In this document: piece after piece, positions 4,961-6,451 of the stretch
Position numbering within the stretch: position 1 is the stretch's first letter
How the letters are laid out: every line of letters starts with the position of its first letter
DNA from: Streptosporangiaceae bacterium
GTDB lineage: Bacteria; Actinomycetota; Actinomycetes; Streptosporangiales; Streptosporangiaceae
Length of the DNA stretch: 6,451 nt
Assembly (NCBI GenBank): GCA_030041195.1
Contig: JASHOI010000765.1
Location: 1 to 6,451, forward strand
Reading direction: 5' to 3'
The notes under the pieces: generated by a model
Seen by the model: only the letters and a program-made list of their open reading frames with translations
What the model was told of the DNA's origin: nothing
Databases searched by the model: none
Translations under genes and position numbers: made by a program

Positions 4961-6451
4961 ATGCCGATTGCACCACGGTTCCATCGGGTCGCCGCCTTAC
5001 AACGGCCATTCGTGAATCGCCAGCAGGTTCTGTCGGACTTCACCGCGGAACTCACGCGGATTGGCGGTGGCCCGCGCGTATTTAATGTGACGGGTGTCGG
5101 CGGGATCGGGAAATCGCGGCTCCTGCGTGAGCTGGAAGACCGGGCACGGCCACGGTTCCGGACCGCCGTCATCGATCTGCAGGTGCCTGCACTGCGGCGC
5201 CAGGATGACGCACTGGCCGTGCTTCGGGCTCAACTGGGAAAACAGCAAGTCGATTTTGACCGCTTCGACATCGCCTACGCCGTCTTGTGGCAGCGTCTGC
5301 ATCCCCACCTGCGGCTCACCAAAGAGGAACTGTCGTTCGTCGAGTACAGCTCTATCCTGGGAGACATTCTCGATCACTTCGCTCCCTTGCCTGTCTTCGG
5401 CACCGCGATGGGGCTGGTCAAGCTTTTCGAGCGAGGGTCGGCCGACGTACGCCGGAAGCGGCGGATACGCCGCGACCCCACGTTGCAGGCGCTCGACGGA
5501 CTCCCGAACAGCGAGCTGAGCGACGCGGTGACGTATCTGTTCGCCGAGGACCTCCGTGCGGCCAGCACCAGCAAGCAGTCGGTCATCATCGTGGATTCAT
5601 ACGATGCCCTGGTTCCGGCGCCGGCATACTCGGGACGGGCCCAGCTCGCCGACGCCTGGCTGCGGGACCTGGCTGGCCAGTTAGACCGGGCACTGGTCGT
5701 CATCGCCAGCCGCGAACGTCTGCACTGGGAGACCTACGACTCCGACTGGGCCAGCGCCATAACGGTATCGGCGCTGGACGGCCTGCCGATGGCCGCGAGA
5801 CTGGAACTGCTCCAGGCCGGCGGCGTGTCCGACCCGTCCGAGCGCCAGCTCATCGCGGACGCGAGCGCGGGCCTCCCCTTCTACCTGCACCTGGCGGTCG
5901 ACACCCGCCAGCGGACCGGCGGCGACGCGGCCGACGCTCTTGTCTCCCAGGATGAGATCCTCGCGCGCTTCCTCGAGCACGTGGCTCCCGAGGAAATCCG
6001 CTCGCTGGAGGTGCTGAGCCCGGCGCGGATCTTCGACTATGACATCTTCCGGGCGCTCACCGCCGCCTTTCATCTGCCCGGCAACCGGCTCGCCTGGGAC
6101 TCACTCACCGCATACTCGTTCATCTACCCCGCCGGTGATGCCCTGCGGCTCCATCAGCTCATCCGCGCCGCCGTCCTGGAACGGCTTTCGGCCCTGACCG
6201 TGACGCAGATCCACACGCTGCTGAGCGAGCTGTGGGACGACCGCGCCCGGCGCAGCACCGGCACCGCCGCAGCACGCGCCTGCCGCGAGGCTGCCTACCA
6301 CGGCCTCCGGGCCGGAACGGTGACGCCCCGTGGCCTGCTCGGCTACGCTGACCAGGCTGTGCGCCGGGGAGGGCACGGCAGCGCGGCGGGCATCGCCGAC
6401 GACCTGGAAGAGTGGCTGACGAGCCAGCCCGGCTCCGGCGGAGTCGGCGAC
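4961..6451 (+). CDS. STAND-class NTPase (NB-ARC/AP-ATPase-like), 3' end outside the window
   Basis: Begins at ATG 4961 behind AGGAGAAGGTGA (4947-4958). The frame stays open for 497 codons to the last base, so the gene is partial. The opening FVNRQQVL (17-24) corresponds to the FVGRE-type linker before STAND NTPase domains. Walker A is GVGGIGKS (45-52), Walker B VIIVDSYD (208-215), a sensor-like IASRERL follows at 248-254, and GLPFYLHLAVD (304-314) is the GLP motif entering the winged-helix region. About 155 residues separate Walker A and B, more than is usual for NB-ARC; the insert is helical with a basic patch (RRKRRIRR, 164-171). Residues from about 410 on look alpha-helical and probably lead into TPR-type repeats beyond the window. 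No N-terminal effector domain is present, so any effector must be C-terminal or a separate protein. It is likely an ATP-dependent signalling switch, as a regulator or defence protein. Confidence 0.85.
   Translation, partial: MPIAPRFHRVAALQRPFVNRQQVLSDFTAELTRIGGGPRVFNVTGVGGIGKSRLLRELEDRARPRFRTAVIDLQVPALRRQDDALAVLRAQLGKQQVDFDRFDIAYAVLWQRLHPHLRLTKEELSFVEYSSILGDILDHFAPLPVFGTAMGLVKLFERGSADVRRKRRIRRDPTLQALDGLPNSELSDAVTYLFAEDLRAASTSKQSVIIVDSYDALVPAPAYSGRAQLADAWLRDLAGQLDRALVVIASRERLHWETYDSDWASAITVSALDGLPMAARLELLQAGGVSDPSERQLIADASAGLPFYLHLAVDTRQRTGGDAADALVSQDEILARFLEHVAPEEIRSLEVLSPARIFDYDIFRALTAAFHLPGNRLAWDSLTAYSFIYPAGDALRLHQLIRAAVLERLSALTVTQIHTLLSELWDDRARRSTGTAAARACREAAYHGLRAGTVTPRGLLGYADQAVRRGGHGSAAGIADDLEEWLTSQPGSGGVGD

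Noticed and set aside
5287..5955. 222-codon plus-strand open frame inside the second NTPase gene
   Set aside because: It is an Arg/Gly-rich shadow; the frame from ATG 4961 holds the Walker A, Walker B and GLP motifs and stays open to the end.
1..6451. CRISPR array, tRNA, rRNA, insertion sequence or attachment site
   Set aside because: No regularly spaced repeats, cloverleaf-like segment, transposase or integrase coding sequence or terminal inverted repeats were seen on either strand.

Overview
The window is high-GC DNA whose genes have G/C-rich third codon positions, frequent GTG starts and GGAGG-type ribosome binding sites. This suggests a filamentous actinomycete (Streptomyces/Actinomadura-like); I cannot name the species. 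It reads as an accessory or conflict-type region rather than core metabolism: no housekeeping gene is visible, and the two largest genes both encode STAND-class signalling NTPases.

Layout from left to right. (1) A minus-strand gene (13-390) encodes a small two-helix membrane protein of the superinfection-immunity family. (2) A divergent control region of about 310 bp holds a good plus-strand promoter candidate (646-674), a 9-bp direct repeat and a short imperfect palindrome. (3) A GntR/HutC-type repressor with a UTRA ligand domain follows, best started at GTG 703. (4) The next 250 bp have no convincing gene but contain a dense cluster of palindromes (1582-1603). (5) A candidate 33-codon leader ORF (1739-1840) has a strong Shine-Dalgarno sequence. 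Its stop overlaps the start of the next gene as ATGA, and a GC-rich hairpin covers that start region. (6) The main gene (1837-4506) encodes an 889-residue protein: an N-terminal HEPN-like domain with an R-x4-H motif, a helical region I do not recognise, a complete NACHT NTPase, and a C-terminal FGE-sulfatase/C-type-lectin-fold domain without the catalytic cysteines. (7) One nucleotide after its stop comes a 92-residue cold-shock/OB-fold-like protein (4508-4786), coupled through an SD inside the NACHT gene. (8) A 174-bp spacer carries an AT-rich tandem palindrome (4845-4873). (9) A second NTPase gene starts at ATG 4961 and stays open to the window's end: an NB-ARC/AP-ATPase-like STAND protein, 497 codons visible.

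Proposed logic (inference): the NACHT protein would act as a sensor-switch-effector. The pseudo-FGE lectin-like domain would be the recognition end, NACHT the ATP-driven switch, and the HEPN-like domain a possible RNase effector. The coupled OB-fold protein would be a nucleic-acid-binding partner. The leader ORF with hairpin and the GntR regulator could keep the system quiet. The second STAND gene beside it is either part of the same system or a neighbouring one in a defence/conflict island. None of this function is shown by the sequence alone.
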